Program-made: the position numbers and the translations under genes | IMG/VR virus record: IMGVR_UViG_3300046559_000385 | Coordinates: 1 to 43,392 of that record | Strand: one strand, 5' to 3' | Source: a virus | Length of the DNA: 43,392 bases | The notes under the pieces: model-generated | Databases searched by the model: none | Told to the model about the DNA's origin: nothing | What the model saw: only the letters and a program-made list of their open reading frames with translations | Part shown: piece after piece, positions 20,839 to 28,726 of the stretch | Layout of the letters: every line of letters starts with the position of its first letter | Numbering within the stretch: the stretch's first letter is position 1

Positions 20839-21945
20839 ATGGAACAGGAAATGAGATTCACGGCGGCAGCGGCAAACAGCCCGCTGGCCAGCGTCATCAT
20901 GAACGCGTTGAAGGGTAGCGGCGGGTGGTCGGTCGACGCGATGCGCCAGCCGGGCATCGACCTGCTCAACGCGGCAGAGTACGAGAACGGCTACCGGTTC
21001 CGTGCGGCAGGTCCTCTGCAGGACAAGGCGCAGGTCGTCATCGACAAGGCGGTCGTCGAGGTCGGACTGCAGCGCCTGACGATCGCGGCCGACATCATGG
21101 CGGCGGGGCTCACCTACACGCTGTCGGATCCGCTCAGCATCGCGCAGCTGGAGTGGAACTCGATGAGCAAGTCGGGAGCTGCACAGCGCACGATGTCACC
21201 ATCGGCGAGGGGTGAGAACTCGATGCCCATCATCACGGTGAATCGCCTGCCGATCTACCTGACGACGGACAAGTTCGAGATCGACATCCGGACGCTCAAG
21301 ACGTCGCAGCGGATCGGCACGCCGCTCGATACGTCGATGGTCAAGCAGAAGGTGCGGTCGGTGAACGAGGCACTCGAGGACGCGATCATCAACGGCGCCA
21401 CGACGCTGGACGGCCAGGCGCTTGCCGTCTCCGGCTACTCGGCGCCCGGCCTCCTGAACGAGTCGCATGTCAACACGCAGAACCTGACGGCTGCTGCGTG
21501 GACGACGACCCCGAACGGCCTGACGATCCTGACCGAAGTGCAGGCGATGATCACGAAGCTGCAGGCCGACAAGAAGTTCGGTCCATATCGGCTGTACGTC
21601 GGCACGCAGATCTCGAACGTGCTTGACACCGACTATAGCACGGCGACCAACACGGTGACGACGATCCGTGAGCGCCTGCTGATGCTCGACTCGCTGCAGG
21701 CGATCCGCACGGCGGACCTCCTAACCTCGGGCAACGGTGCGACCCCGTCCATCGGCAATAAGGTCATCCTGCTGCAGATGACCTCGGACGTGGTCGACAT
21801 GGTCGTCGGACAGCCGCCGACGGTCATTCCGTGGACGTCGCTTGACGGGTTCACGATTCACAACCTGATCATGGCGATCATGATCCCGCGCGTGAAGAGT
21901 GACTATGAGGGCAACTCCGGCGTGTGCGTCGGGACGACGGCGTAG
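20839..21945 (+). CDS. Major capsid protein, encapsulin-like HK97 fold (368 aa)
   Basis: The ATG at 20839 has AAGGAG 7 bases upstream. It begins MEQEMRFTAAAANSPLASVI. The body has mixed alpha/beta sequence with an N-terminal helix, a long E-loop-like region (SGAAQRTMSPSARGENSMPI) and A-domain-like strands near the end (VVDMVVGQPPTVIPWTSLDG). Length and order (after protease, scaffold and decoration genes) fit the main shell protein. I recall related sequences annotated as encapsulin/linocin-like capsid proteins. No separate scaffold domain is seen at the N-terminus. Confidence 0.85.
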   Translation: MEQEMRFTAAAANSPLASVIMNALKGSGGWSVDAMRQPGIDLLNAAEYENGYRFRAAGPLQDKAQVVIDKAVVEVGLQRLTIAADIMAAGLTYTLSDPLSIAQLEWNSMSKSGAAQRTMSPSARGENSMPIITVNRLPIYLTTDKFEIDIRTLKTSQRIGTPLDTSMVKQKVRSVNEALEDAIINGATTLDGQALAVSGYSAPGLLNESHVNTQNLTAAAWTTTPNGLTILTEVQAMITKLQADKKFGPYRLYVGTQISNVLDTDYSTATNTVTTIRERLLMLDSLQAIRTADLLTSGNGATPSIGNKVILLQMTSDVVDMVVGQPPTVIPWTSLDGFTIHNLIMAIMIPRVKSDYEGNSGVCVGTTA

Positions 21946-21974
21946 TTAAACCGATTCGACGGAGGCGGATTCAT

Positions 21975-22196
21975 ATGGACACACCAACTGAGAAGCCATC
22001 CCTGGATCTCCTCCGTCGAGTATTTGTACCAATTGAGCGACGCACGGTGAAAGGCACGCTCGTCTTCAAGACGCAGGATGGCGACATGTACGCGCGGCTG
22101 GCGGACGGCTCGATTCGACGGACGCACCCGAAGGTTAATGGCAAAGACGCGCGTCGAGCGCGCCAGCAAGCTCGGATGCTTCAAAGAGCATCATGA
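21975..22196 (+). CDS. Small head-region protein (73 aa)
   Basis: The ATG at 21975 follows GGAGG. After MDTPTEKPSLDLLRRVFVPI comes a beta-hairpin (GTLVFKTQDGDMYARLADGS) and a basic end (RRARQQARMLQRAS). No family recognised. It shares ATGA with the following mini-gene. Confidence 0.6.
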   Translation: MDTPTEKPSLDLLRRVFVPIERRTVKGTLVFKTQDGDMYARLADGSIRRTHPKVNGKDARRARQQARMLQRAS

Positions 22197-22345
22197 TGAA
22201 AATTCGCGCAGCGATTGTTATGCTGGCACTCCTCTCCGCAGCGGTCGTGAGGTACCGATGACGCAGCGTGACGCTGTTTGCCGCTGCGCGGCACGTAGTC
22301 GACAACGAGACGTCGCTCACGACCGCCGTCGCGTCCGGCGTCTGA
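22193..22345 (+). pseudogene. Small secreted/membrane peptide interrupted by an in-frame TGA
   Basis: The ATG at 22193 overlaps the previous stop. The frame gives a hydrophobic leader (MMKIRAAIVMLALLSAAVVR), then TGA at 22259. After it the same frame continues with coding-like, GC3-rich sequence (VTLFAAARHVVDNETSLTTA) to TGA at 22343. Either a 50-residue gene carries a nonsense change, or a 22-residue peptide (22193-22261) is followed by a separate GTG-started piece at 22268. The rest of the gap to 22431 shows nothing clear. Confidence 0.4.
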
Positions 22346-22431
22346 GAATAGCGCTCGCATGACTGGACGTAGCGCGGAGGGAAGCGATCGCGGTCCGCGC
22401 CGTTGCCGGAACTTATCAGGAGGTCGGTAGC

Positions 22432-22752
22432 ATGAATACGAATCCGCAGGCCATCGCGTTCGCGAATGGCCGCATCCGCCCCGCCGCAGATCGTCTCGCC
22501 CAAGCCTATTACATGGCGAAGGCGCTGGTAGCGGATTGGAACGCGCAGAACGTGGCGGCGGTGATCATCCCTGGCGATACGGTCAACATCATCAGTGATG
22601 GCTCAGCCACGGACGGGCGGAAACCCATTACCAACGACAACGCCTACGCGATCATCCTGCAGGCCCAAGCCTTGATCACGTTGTATGAGGCGAGCGGTGG
22701 AGCGCCCCTGACCTCCATCCTGCTCGTTGCGCCGAATCCTGCCGTGAAATAG
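22432..22752 (+). CDS. Small structural-region protein (106 aa)
   Basis: The ATG at 22432 follows CAGGAGG. The sequence is helical at the start (MNTNPQAIAFANGRIRPAAD, then LAQAYYMAKALVADWNAQNV), has a short loop with DGSATDGRKPITNDNAY, and ends helical. I recall similar short proteins in environmental phages beside capsid genes, function unknown. Confidence 0.65.
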   Translation: MNTNPQAIAFANGRIRPAADRLAQAYYMAKALVADWNAQNVAAVIIPGDTVNIISDGSATDGRKPITNDNAYAIILQAQALITLYEASGGAPLTSILLVAPNPAVK

Positions 22753-22755
22753 CCG

Positions 22756-24117
22756 ATGGCCGTTCCAACCATTCTGGTCAACTCCTCTACGGGCAGCGAC
22801 TCCGCTGCCAGTGGCGCTGGGCCAGCGACGGCCAAGACCGGGAGTGCGGGTGTCTCGACAGGCACGACGGTGGTCCTTGACGGGTCTCCCGACTTGTCTG
22901 GTGTCGCCACCGACGGGAGCCATGTCCTGTTCTTCAACGACACCACGAGTGGAAATCGGAACTTTGCCGCCATCACAGGGAAAGCCAATAGCGGCACACC
23001 GACCGCCCAAGTGACCGTCGCGCTGGCTTTCGCTGTGACCACGAAGGCATGGGCTATCGGCGGGAAGCGGGCCAGCGTCTATGGGTCACTGCGGCTGGTA
23101 GATAACAACGGGACTGACGCGGACGCGCAGGCGGGCTGGACCGTGCAGATGGAATCGGGCCACACCGAAACCTTCGGCGGGCGGCTGGATGTCCGTGTCT
23201 CCGGCACGACGGTCGGCGCGTTTACGCTGCAGGGCGATCCCGCCGCTAGCGTGACGCCCGTGATCACGACGCCGAATGACATCGTGCCGCGGCAAAACTT
23301 CCAAGCCTACAAATACTTCAGCATCGTCGGCAGTGGTGGTCCCGCGAACGGCTTCATCGAGCTGGCTGGGTATATTCGGTATGAATCGCTGACGTTTTCT
23401 AGCTTTTCAGGGGGCATTAGCCTTGACCTGAGCGGCGGTGGAAACGATCAGGTGATCAACTGCACCTTCACCGCGAATGCCCACGCCATCAGCGTGTCGC
23501 AGGATACGCAGATCATCGGGAACTACTGCGTCAGTCAAACGGGATCCGCGATCAAGTGCAATACCCAGCCGCTGACGGGATTGCTGATCTATGACAATTT
23601 GATTACTGGCGCTGGGGCGGAAGGCATTCAACTCGATCAGTCCCGTTCGGATCTATACGCCGGTGTCCACATCATTGCCAACACCATCGACAGTTGCACG
23701 GCGGATGGCATCAAGTATGTCTCGACGGCGAACGGGGCAGGCAACAGCGAAGGAGCGCTCTGCGTCATCAACAACATTCTCAGCAACAATGGAGGCTATG
23801 GCCTCAATGTGGACTCGACGCTGGCGGCGGCAAACTCCAGAGGGATTGTGGTCCGCAGTAATGATACCTACAACAATTCCTCTGGGGCCTATAGTCCGAC
23901 GGGTCTCGGGGTGGGGGATCCGGCGACGAATCCGGCGTATGTCGGGAGCGGCAACTACACCCCCACGGCGAGTGCCCTGAAGGGGGCCGCGATCCCACTC
24001 TCCTTGAACGGGGCGACGAACTACCAGTGGATCGGCGCGATTCAGGCGCTCGCCCTGATCCTAGCAATACTCGGAGTCACGATTCAAGAACCGGTCATCG
24101 GCAGCAATACCTTCTAA
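22756..24117 (+). CDS. Right-handed beta-helix protein, spike or appendage-like (453 aa)
   Basis: ATG at 22756, three bases after the previous stop. The N-terminal 150 residues are Gly/Ser/Thr-rich. From about 195 on there is a run of short beta rungs with Asn ladders (INCTFTANAHAISVSQDTQI, IGNYCVSQTGSAIKCN, IANTIDSCTADGIKY, INNILSNNGGYGLNV), typical of parallel beta-helix (right_handed_beta_helix/pectate-lyase-like) folds. The C-terminus has a hydrophobic patch (LALILAILGVTIQEP). Such proteins act as tailspikes, adhesins or polysaccharide-binding appendages. Its place beside the capsid gene rather than the tail tip suggests a capsid fibre, but this is inference. Confidence 0.7.
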   Translation: MAVPTILVNSSTGSDSAASGAGPATAKTGSAGVSTGTTVVLDGSPDLSGVATDGSHVLFFNDTTSGNRNFAAITGKANSGTPTAQVTVALAFAVTTKAWAIGGKRASVYGSLRLVDNNGTDADAQAGWTVQMESGHTETFGGRLDVRVSGTTVGAFTLQGDPAASVTPVITTPNDIVPRQNFQAYKYFSIVGSGGPANGFIELAGYIRYESLTFSSFSGGISLDLSGGGNDQVINCTFTANAHAISVSQDTQIIGNYCVSQTGSAIKCNTQPLTGLLIYDNLITGAGAEGIQLDQSRSDLYAGVHIIANTIDSCTADGIKYVSTANGAGNSEGALCVINNILSNNGGYGLNVDSTLAAANSRGIVVRSNDTYNNSSGAYSPTGLGVGDPATNPAYVGSGNYTPTASALKGAAIPLSLNGATNYQWIGAIQALALILAILGVTIQEPVIGSNTF

Positions 24118-24127
24118 AGGAGATAGC

Positions 24128-24757
24128 ATGAGTTTCAAACAGGGCGAGAAGATTCACACGCACGATGGCAAGGTCCACCGTGTCGGAAAGGGCGGCAAGC
24201 TGCCGAAGATGCGCGTGCCCGGAGAGCGGCACGCGATTCGGGGCTTCATCCGAGGGGCGCTGGTCGATTGCCTCTCCGGCGAGGAGCAGGTCGGCGACTG
24301 GCACGAGAACGTCATCACGACATACGGCTTCGGCATCGTGGTTCGCAACTATGCGGGCCTCGCGTCGTCGGCCTCGTCGGTCGCCGCCACCGTCACATCA
24401 GACATGGGCTTTGCCAGGTTCTGGGGCCTGGGCTACCAGACGGAGGCGCAATCCAGCAACTTCAGCACGATGTCGAAGATCGACTCGACGGAGTGGCCGC
24501 TTGCCTCGACAGGTGGCGTCAGCCGCGCGACGGTCTCGGTCGGTTCGCAGCTGCTGAGCGGCACGTACTCGCTCTCGCAGAGCTTCCAGTACGCGAGCAG
24601 CCAGATCAGCCACGCTCAGACCGTGAACTGCATCGCGCAGTACCACCACTCGTCGGTCGGCTCGGGCACGGCGCACTCGCTGGCGACGTTCGCGTCGAGC
24701 ACGAAAGGGACGACGCAGGCGCTCAACGTGACGTACAACTGGGTATTTTCAACTTAG
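24128..24757 (+). CDS. Virion-associated protein of unknown fold (209 aa)
   Basis: ATG at 24128 with AAGGAG. The first 40 residues are basic (SFKQGEKIHTHDGKVHRVGK). The rest is Ser/Ala/Thr-rich and beta-prone (AGLASSASSVAATVTSDMGF, LSGTYSLSQSFQYASSQISH). It resembles small capsid or tail structural proteins that vary between phages. No family recognised. Confidence 0.6.
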   Translation: MSFKQGEKIHTHDGKVHRVGKGGKLPKMRVPGERHAIRGFIRGALVDCLSGEEQVGDWHENVITTYGFGIVVRNYAGLASSASSVAATVTSDMGFARFWGLGYQTEAQSSNFSTMSKIDSTEWPLASTGGVSRATVSVGSQLLSGTYSLSQSFQYASSQISHAQTVNCIAQYHHSSVGSGTAHSLATFASSTKGTTQALNVTYNWVFST

Positions 24758-24812
24758 TAGGGATGCGCCTAGTAGGGAGGCCGAACGGCGCAACCTTCTT
24801 TTAAGGATGGTC

Positions 24813-25040
24813 ATGGCGAAGCAGAAGCAGACAGGACCAGATCCGAAGTTCACCGTTCCTATCGGCACCGAGGGCGCCCCTCTGGAGATCATCTACGGGC
24901 ATAACACGGCGGTCAAGAAGGTGCTGATGCAGTTCAATTTGCTCACCAGCAGTTTGATTTTGACGCCAGAGGATGCCCGCGACGTGGCGCGCAAATTGCT
25001 CCATTATGCCGACATGGCCGACGGAAAGAAGGCCATGTGA
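24813..25040 (+). CDS. Small protein of unknown function (75 aa)
   Basis: ATG at 24813 is preferred to 24807 because AAGG then has a normal spacing. The product has a beta start (KFTVPIGTEGAPLEIIYGHN) and a C-terminal helix (LTPEDARDVARKLLHYADMA). Its stop overlaps the GTG of the methyltransferase-like gene, so it may be co-translated with the first accessory island. Confidence 0.6.
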   Translation: MAKQKQTGPDPKFTVPIGTEGAPLEIIYGHNTAVKKVLMQFNLLTSSLILTPEDARDVARKLLHYADMADGKKAM

Positions 25041-25537
25041 CGCCCAAACTGCGCAAGAAGATCGAGGCCAAGAAGGGGATCCTGCTTGACATCTCCTTCG
25101 GCGGGGCTACTCAACCTCGTAGTATCACCCTCGGTCCGAAGGGCGACATCCGTCAGCCTCCAACCGATACATTTCAACTACGTTCCGCGTGCGTTCATAC
25201 GGCGATCGTGACGCACGTCCTGGAGTTCATTGAACCGCAGAAATACTTTGCGTGGTGGAATAATTTGCACCGCGTGATGTTGAAGGATGGCATCGTCTAC
25301 ATCAGCGGACCCTACGGCGGCGACGAGAGTCAGGGCTGGCTCTCAGACCCGACGCATCGGATTCGGATCGTCGAGCAGAGCTTCGCGTGGCTCGACCCGC
25401 AGACACCGTTCTACGCGCTGCACGAAGCAAGGGGGCGCAAGACGCCGCTGCCGTGGAAGACGTTGACAGTTGCGCGCGTACCCGGCGCGCATGGCACGGT
25501 GACGTACAACGTGACGATGCAGGCGGTGAAGAAATGA
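25037..25537 (+). CDS. Class I methyltransferase-like protein (166 aa)
   Basis: GTG start in a GTGA overlap. GILLDISFGGATQPRSITLG (15-34) is a divergent SAM-binding loop, followed by an acidic strand, a helix (TAIVTHVLEFIEPQKYFAWW) and HRVMLKDGIVYISGPYGG, the usual order of a class I methyltransferase. The fold is small for the class (166 residues). The end is beta-rich. First enzyme of the accessory island; substrate unknown. Confidence 0.65.
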   Translation: MTPKLRKKIEAKKGILLDISFGGATQPRSITLGPKGDIRQPPTDTFQLRSACVHTAIVTHVLEFIEPQKYFAWWNNLHRVMLKDGIVYISGPYGGDESQGWLSDPTHRIRIVEQSFAWLDPQTPFYALHEARGRKTPLPWKTLTVARVPGAHGTVTYNVTMQAVKK

Positions 25538-25869
25538 GCGACAAATCTATTCGCGCTGTCGCAATCGACGATCCGATCTGCCCGATGTGCCGGACACCGA
25601 CACTCGGCGTTGATGAGGGCATTGGTCGCTCGGCATATGAATCCGATGTAAGCGAAGAAGGTGAAGATGAGATGCTCATCACGACTACGATGTGGTGGAA
25701 GACGCGCTGCCACACGTGCAAGACGTCCGTTGAGCGGCATTTACTTGGCGTGGTCGGTTGCCAAGAGGGAGGCTTTGAGCCTAACGTGTCCGAGGAAGTT
25801 GAACCGACACCTCACGGTCTCATCATCAAGGAACTGCGCGAGCTGAAGGAAAGTTTGGCGGTGAAGTGA
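25534..25869 (+). CDS. Zinc-ribbon-like protein (111 aa)
   Basis: ATG at 25534 in an ATGA overlap. CPMC near residue 15 and CHTC near 58 form a two-knuckle zinc ribbon separated by an acidic loop. The C-terminal helix is charged (HGLIIKELRELKESLAVK). A structural partner of the neighbouring enzymes is possible; no family recognised. Confidence 0.6.
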   Translation: MSDKSIRAVAIDDPICPMCRTPTLGVDEGIGRSAYESDVSEEGEDEMLITTTMWWKTRCHTCKTSVERHLLGVVGCQEGGFEPNVSEEVEPTPHGLIIKELRELKESLAVK

Positions 25870-27230
25870 TGGACATCCGCACAATCACCGAACTCTCCAA
25901 GCTACTCGGCTCTCGACGCCCGAAGAGCGTCTACGAGATTGGCAGCCTGAACATCAACGGCAGCGTCCGGACCCTCTTCCGCGACGCGAAGGAGTATCAC
26001 GGCATCGACATCGTCGAAGGCCGGGATGTCGATACAGTCGGCTACGGCTCGACATATGAACCTCCGTTTCGCCCCGACTGCGTCGTATGCTGTGAGGTCT
26101 TCGAGCATACGCCTGACACTGAGGCGATTGTCAATCAGATGGCGAAGCTCGTCGTCCCTGGTGGCATCGTCCTGATCTCCTGTGCCGGGACACAGCGTCC
26201 GCCGCACAGCGCGGTAGATGGAAAGGATCTGCCGGATGACGAGTACTACGCTGGCATCGACCATCTGGTGCTGACCGAATGGCTGAAGGCAGCAGGCCTC
26301 GTCAACCTCCGGCTGATCATCGGCTGTCTGCCGGATACGACAGACCCGGATACCCAGGGCGTGCACGACATCTACATGATCGGGCAGAAGCCGATTGGCG
26401 CTTTGGCCAATCCGTACGACCCCGTCACGATGGGATCGTCGGCCGCGAATGCACCGCCGGCAGACATCGCCACGCCGAAGCAGCTGACGGTCGTCGAGCA
26501 AGGCAAGACGACTCTCGAAGAGCTCGCGCAGTCCGTGCTCGATACGCGGGAGAAGTACGGCGAGGTTCTCCAGGCTTACCACGAAGTCTGGTACAACGCG
26601 CCGCATACGTGGAGCTACACGCAGTTCCTGAATATCGGGGTCATGAAGTCGCCTAACGACATGTGGATCTATCAGGACATCATGGTGAACCACAAACCGC
26701 AGACGGTCATCGAGACCGGGACGTATCAGGGAGGTTCGGCGCTGTGGCTTGCCTCGCTTGCCGACCTGATGGGGATCGACACGAAGATCTTCACCATCGA
26801 CATCAAGGACTTCCGGCGCTGTGCGCATCCACGCATCACGTTCATCCGCGGCGACTCGACAGATCCAGGATTGGCGGCGGACTTGGCCAAGCAGGTTGAA
26901 GGATCGCTGCTGGTGATCCTCGACGCGGATCATTCTGCCGAGCACGTGCGAAAGGAGCTCGAGCTGTACGCGCCGCTCTGCAAGGTCGGCGACTGGCTCG
27001 TCGTCGAAGATACGAACATCGCGTGGCCTGGCGAGCAGGGCGACCGCGGTGCAGCAGGAGGGCTGGCCGACTACCTCGCGCAGCATCCTGGCGAGTGGCA
27101 GCAGGACATCTTGTCCGAGCGGTTCCTGTTGACGATGAATCCCGGCGGGTGGATGCGCCGCGTCGGCGTGTACAGGGAGTTTTACTACGAAGGCGAACTA
27201 CAGAAGCAGCAGCTGGAGAGTGTGAAGTGA
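25869..27230 (+). CDS. Methyltransferase fused to cephalosporin-hydroxylase (CmcI)-like domain (453 aa)
   Basis: The ATG at 25869 is used; a GTG three bases earlier is possible. Residues 1-180 form a class I methyltransferase (KSVYEIGSLNINGSVRTLF near 20, CCEVFEHTPD near 78, PGGIVLISCAG near 97). Residues 230-440 match the CmcI/rhamnosyl-O-methyltransferase family: QDIMVNHKPQTVIETGTYQG, SALWLASLADLMG, FTIDIKDF, FIRGDSTDPG, VILDADHSAEHVRKELELY, WLVVEDTN. That family methylates or hydroxylates sugars and antibiotics. Two methyl-transfer-type domains in one chain, next to glycosyltransferases, suggest tailoring of a phage-made sugar. Confidence 0.75.
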   Translation: MDIRTITELSKLLGSRRPKSVYEIGSLNINGSVRTLFRDAKEYHGIDIVEGRDVDTVGYGSTYEPPFRPDCVVCCEVFEHTPDTEAIVNQMAKLVVPGGIVLISCAGTQRPPHSAVDGKDLPDDEYYAGIDHLVLTEWLKAAGLVNLRLIIGCLPDTTDPDTQGVHDIYMIGQKPIGALANPYDPVTMGSSAANAPPADIATPKQLTVVEQGKTTLEELAQSVLDTREKYGEVLQAYHEVWYNAPHTWSYTQFLNIGVMKSPNDMWIYQDIMVNHKPQTVIETGTYQGGSALWLASLADLMGIDTKIFTIDIKDFRRCAHPRITFIRGDSTDPGLAADLAKQVEGSLLVILDADHSAEHVRKELELYAPLCKVGDWLVVEDTNIAWPGEQGDRGAAGGLADYLAQHPGEWQQDILSERFLLTMNPGGWMRRVGVYREFYYEGELQKQQLESVK

Positions 27231-28186
27231 AGTGGACAAAAGAAGCGGCCATCGCTCATCGAGAGCGCGTAGACGAACGCGCCAACCGCAAGGCTGACGT
27301 CGAGAAGCGAGATTGGGCGGAACACAAGCACGCGCGAAAGCTGAAACGAACGAAGTCCATGCTCGGCGAAGTCTCGAAGGGCATCTTCGTCAACCCGGTC
27401 AACCCGAAGACTGCCGAGAATCAGGTCCAGGTCCTCCTCGGTACGCCGACACTCGGAACGGTGCGCATCGAATGGCACAACATGATGAAGGGCATGGTCA
27501 GCCCGCCGAACTGGTCGCTGATCACCAGCACGCCGACAGGCTATACGGTGCCAGACGCGCAGAACATGCTGGTCGACACGATGCTGCGTGGCAACCTGCG
27601 GGCCTTGCTGCTCATCGAGGATGATACCTGTCCACCTCCGCACGCCATCCTGACATTCGACCGCTGGTTCTGGAAGATGGAGCGTCGACTGGCGCCGCCG
27701 GTCGTCAGCGGCCTGTATCACATCAAGGGTAGCGCGGAGGTGCGGAATGGCAAGAAGGGCGGAGTCGAACTGCTTGGTCCTGAACCACTTGCATACAGGG
27801 GGAGTGGGCAGCGTGCCTATCGTGACTGGAAGATGGGCGATGTCATCTGGGTGTCCGGCGTGCCGACTGGTGCACTCCTTCTCCATCGCTCGATCCTTGA
27901 GGCATGGGCGAAAGAGCCGGACGTCGAAGAGTACGCTGTGCCGGGCTACCCGCACGTCATGAAGCGCATCTTTCAGCAGCCGTCGCACGTCTGGGTAGAT
28001 CCCGAGACGAAGGGCGTGCATGTTGCAAGTGGCACCTCGGACTTGTGGTGGTCGGAGCAGACGATCAAGAGGGGCCTGCTCGAGAAGGCTGGCTGGAAGA
28101 AGTACGCGAAGAAGGAGTTCCCATACATCATCGATACGGGCATGCACTTCAAGCACATCGATCGTGCGACGGGGATGATGTACTGA
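27227..28186 (+). CDS. GT-A-type glycosyltransferase-like protein (319 aa)
   Basis: GTG start at 27227 in a GTGA overlap. A charged N-terminal helix precedes the GT-A-like part: QVLLGTPTLGTVRIEWHNMM, then LLIEDDTCPPPHAIL (about 123-137) with an acidic DD pair as the metal site, and PVVSGLYHIKGSAEVR. The C-terminal half (ALLLHRSILEAWAKEP, then HVMKRIF and DIDTGMHFKHID-like end) has the conserved spacing of phage glycosyltransferases of the GT2 group. Donor and acceptor unknown. Confidence 0.65.
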   Translation: MKWTKEAAIAHRERVDERANRKADVEKRDWAEHKHARKLKRTKSMLGEVSKGIFVNPVNPKTAENQVQVLLGTPTLGTVRIEWHNMMKGMVSPPNWSLITSTPTGYTVPDAQNMLVDTMLRGNLRALLLIEDDTCPPPHAILTFDRWFWKMERRLAPPVVSGLYHIKGSAEVRNGKKGGVELLGPEPLAYRGSGQRAYRDWKMGDVIWVSGVPTGALLLHRSILEAWAKEPDVEEYAVPGYPHVMKRIFQQPSHVWVDPETKGVHVASGTSDLWWSEQTIKRGLLEKAGWKKYAKKEFPYIIDTGMHFKHIDRATGMMY

Positions 28187-28476
28187 TGGTCACGACAGTT
28201 GCATGCCCTGTCTGTACCAAACCACGCGAGGAAGATTCGCCATGTTGGTGGTGTGAGGATGGCCTTTCGAAGACGAAGCACTCGTGGAGTTGGAAGGGTT
28301 GTGGCGTGTGCCACGGATCTTGCCATGGCGGACATTGCGGAAATGGATGTGAGGCATTCGGTGGATGCCGGAAAACTAGATGCATCTGCAGTCTGATCGG
28401 TCCATGTCGCCCGTGGTGGAAGCCGAGATGGCTAGGTAACTGGATGTTTGGAAGGCGAATTCGGAATGTCTACTGA
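28186..28476 (+). CDS. Cysteine-rich protein (96 aa, 13 Cys)
   Basis: ATG at 28186 overlapping the previous TGA by one base. It starts with CPVC and CWWC and continues as a dense Cys/Gly/His run (GCGVCHGSCHGGHCGNGCEA and GGCRKTRCICSLIGPCR), ending in a basic Trp-rich tail. Thirteen Cys in 96 residues suggest several zinc sites or disulfide bonds. No family recognised. The C-terminal part could be a compact zinc cluster that tethers the neighbouring enzymes. Confidence 0.6.
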   Translation: MVTTVACPVCTKPREEDSPCWWCEDGLSKTKHSWSWKGCGVCHGSCHGGHCGNGCEAFGGCRKTRCICSLIGPCRPWWKPRWLGNWMFGRRIRNVY

Positions 28477-28726
28477 CAACATCGGCATCGCTGACCTTGT
28501 CTTCGTCGAGATGCAAGAATGCGCACCACTCGATACCGTTATTGAAGAACAGGTGCATTCAGTAGACGCCGTGCACCCAAGCAACGTGCTCGCCGGCACG
28601 ACGCACCGTGACTGTGGTGGAATCGTGCGCTGGGAATATGAGTCGGACAAGCCTGTCGAGTTCGGGCAGGCGCGGTGTAAGAAGTGCGGACAGGTGGTGA
28701 CCGTGCGAGGCGCGCTAGTTGGCTGA
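28466..28726 (+). CDS. Small protein with C-terminal zinc knuckle (86 aa)
   Basis: The ATG at 28466 is preferred to a TTG at 28448. It overlaps the previous gene by 11 bases. The acidic first half (MSTDNIGIADLVFVEMQECA) leads to HRDCGG (59-64) and CKKCGQ (75-80), a small zinc ribbon. Its stop overlaps the TTG of the repeat fibre gene. Confidence 0.55.
   Translation: MSTDNIGIADLVFVEMQECAPLDTVIEEQVHSVDAVHPSNVLAGTTHRDCGGIVRWEYESDKPVEFGQARCKKCGQVVTVRGALVG

Noticed and set aside
22258-22362. 34-residue Arg-rich frame starting at ATG 22258
   Set aside because: Arg-rich composition is that of an out-of-frame reading; the other frame (22193-22345) looks more like coding sequence.
25902-27086. Minus-strand frame of 394 residues opposite the methyltransferase-CmcI gene
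   Set aside because: Shadow frame; composition implausible and the plus strand has recognised motifs.
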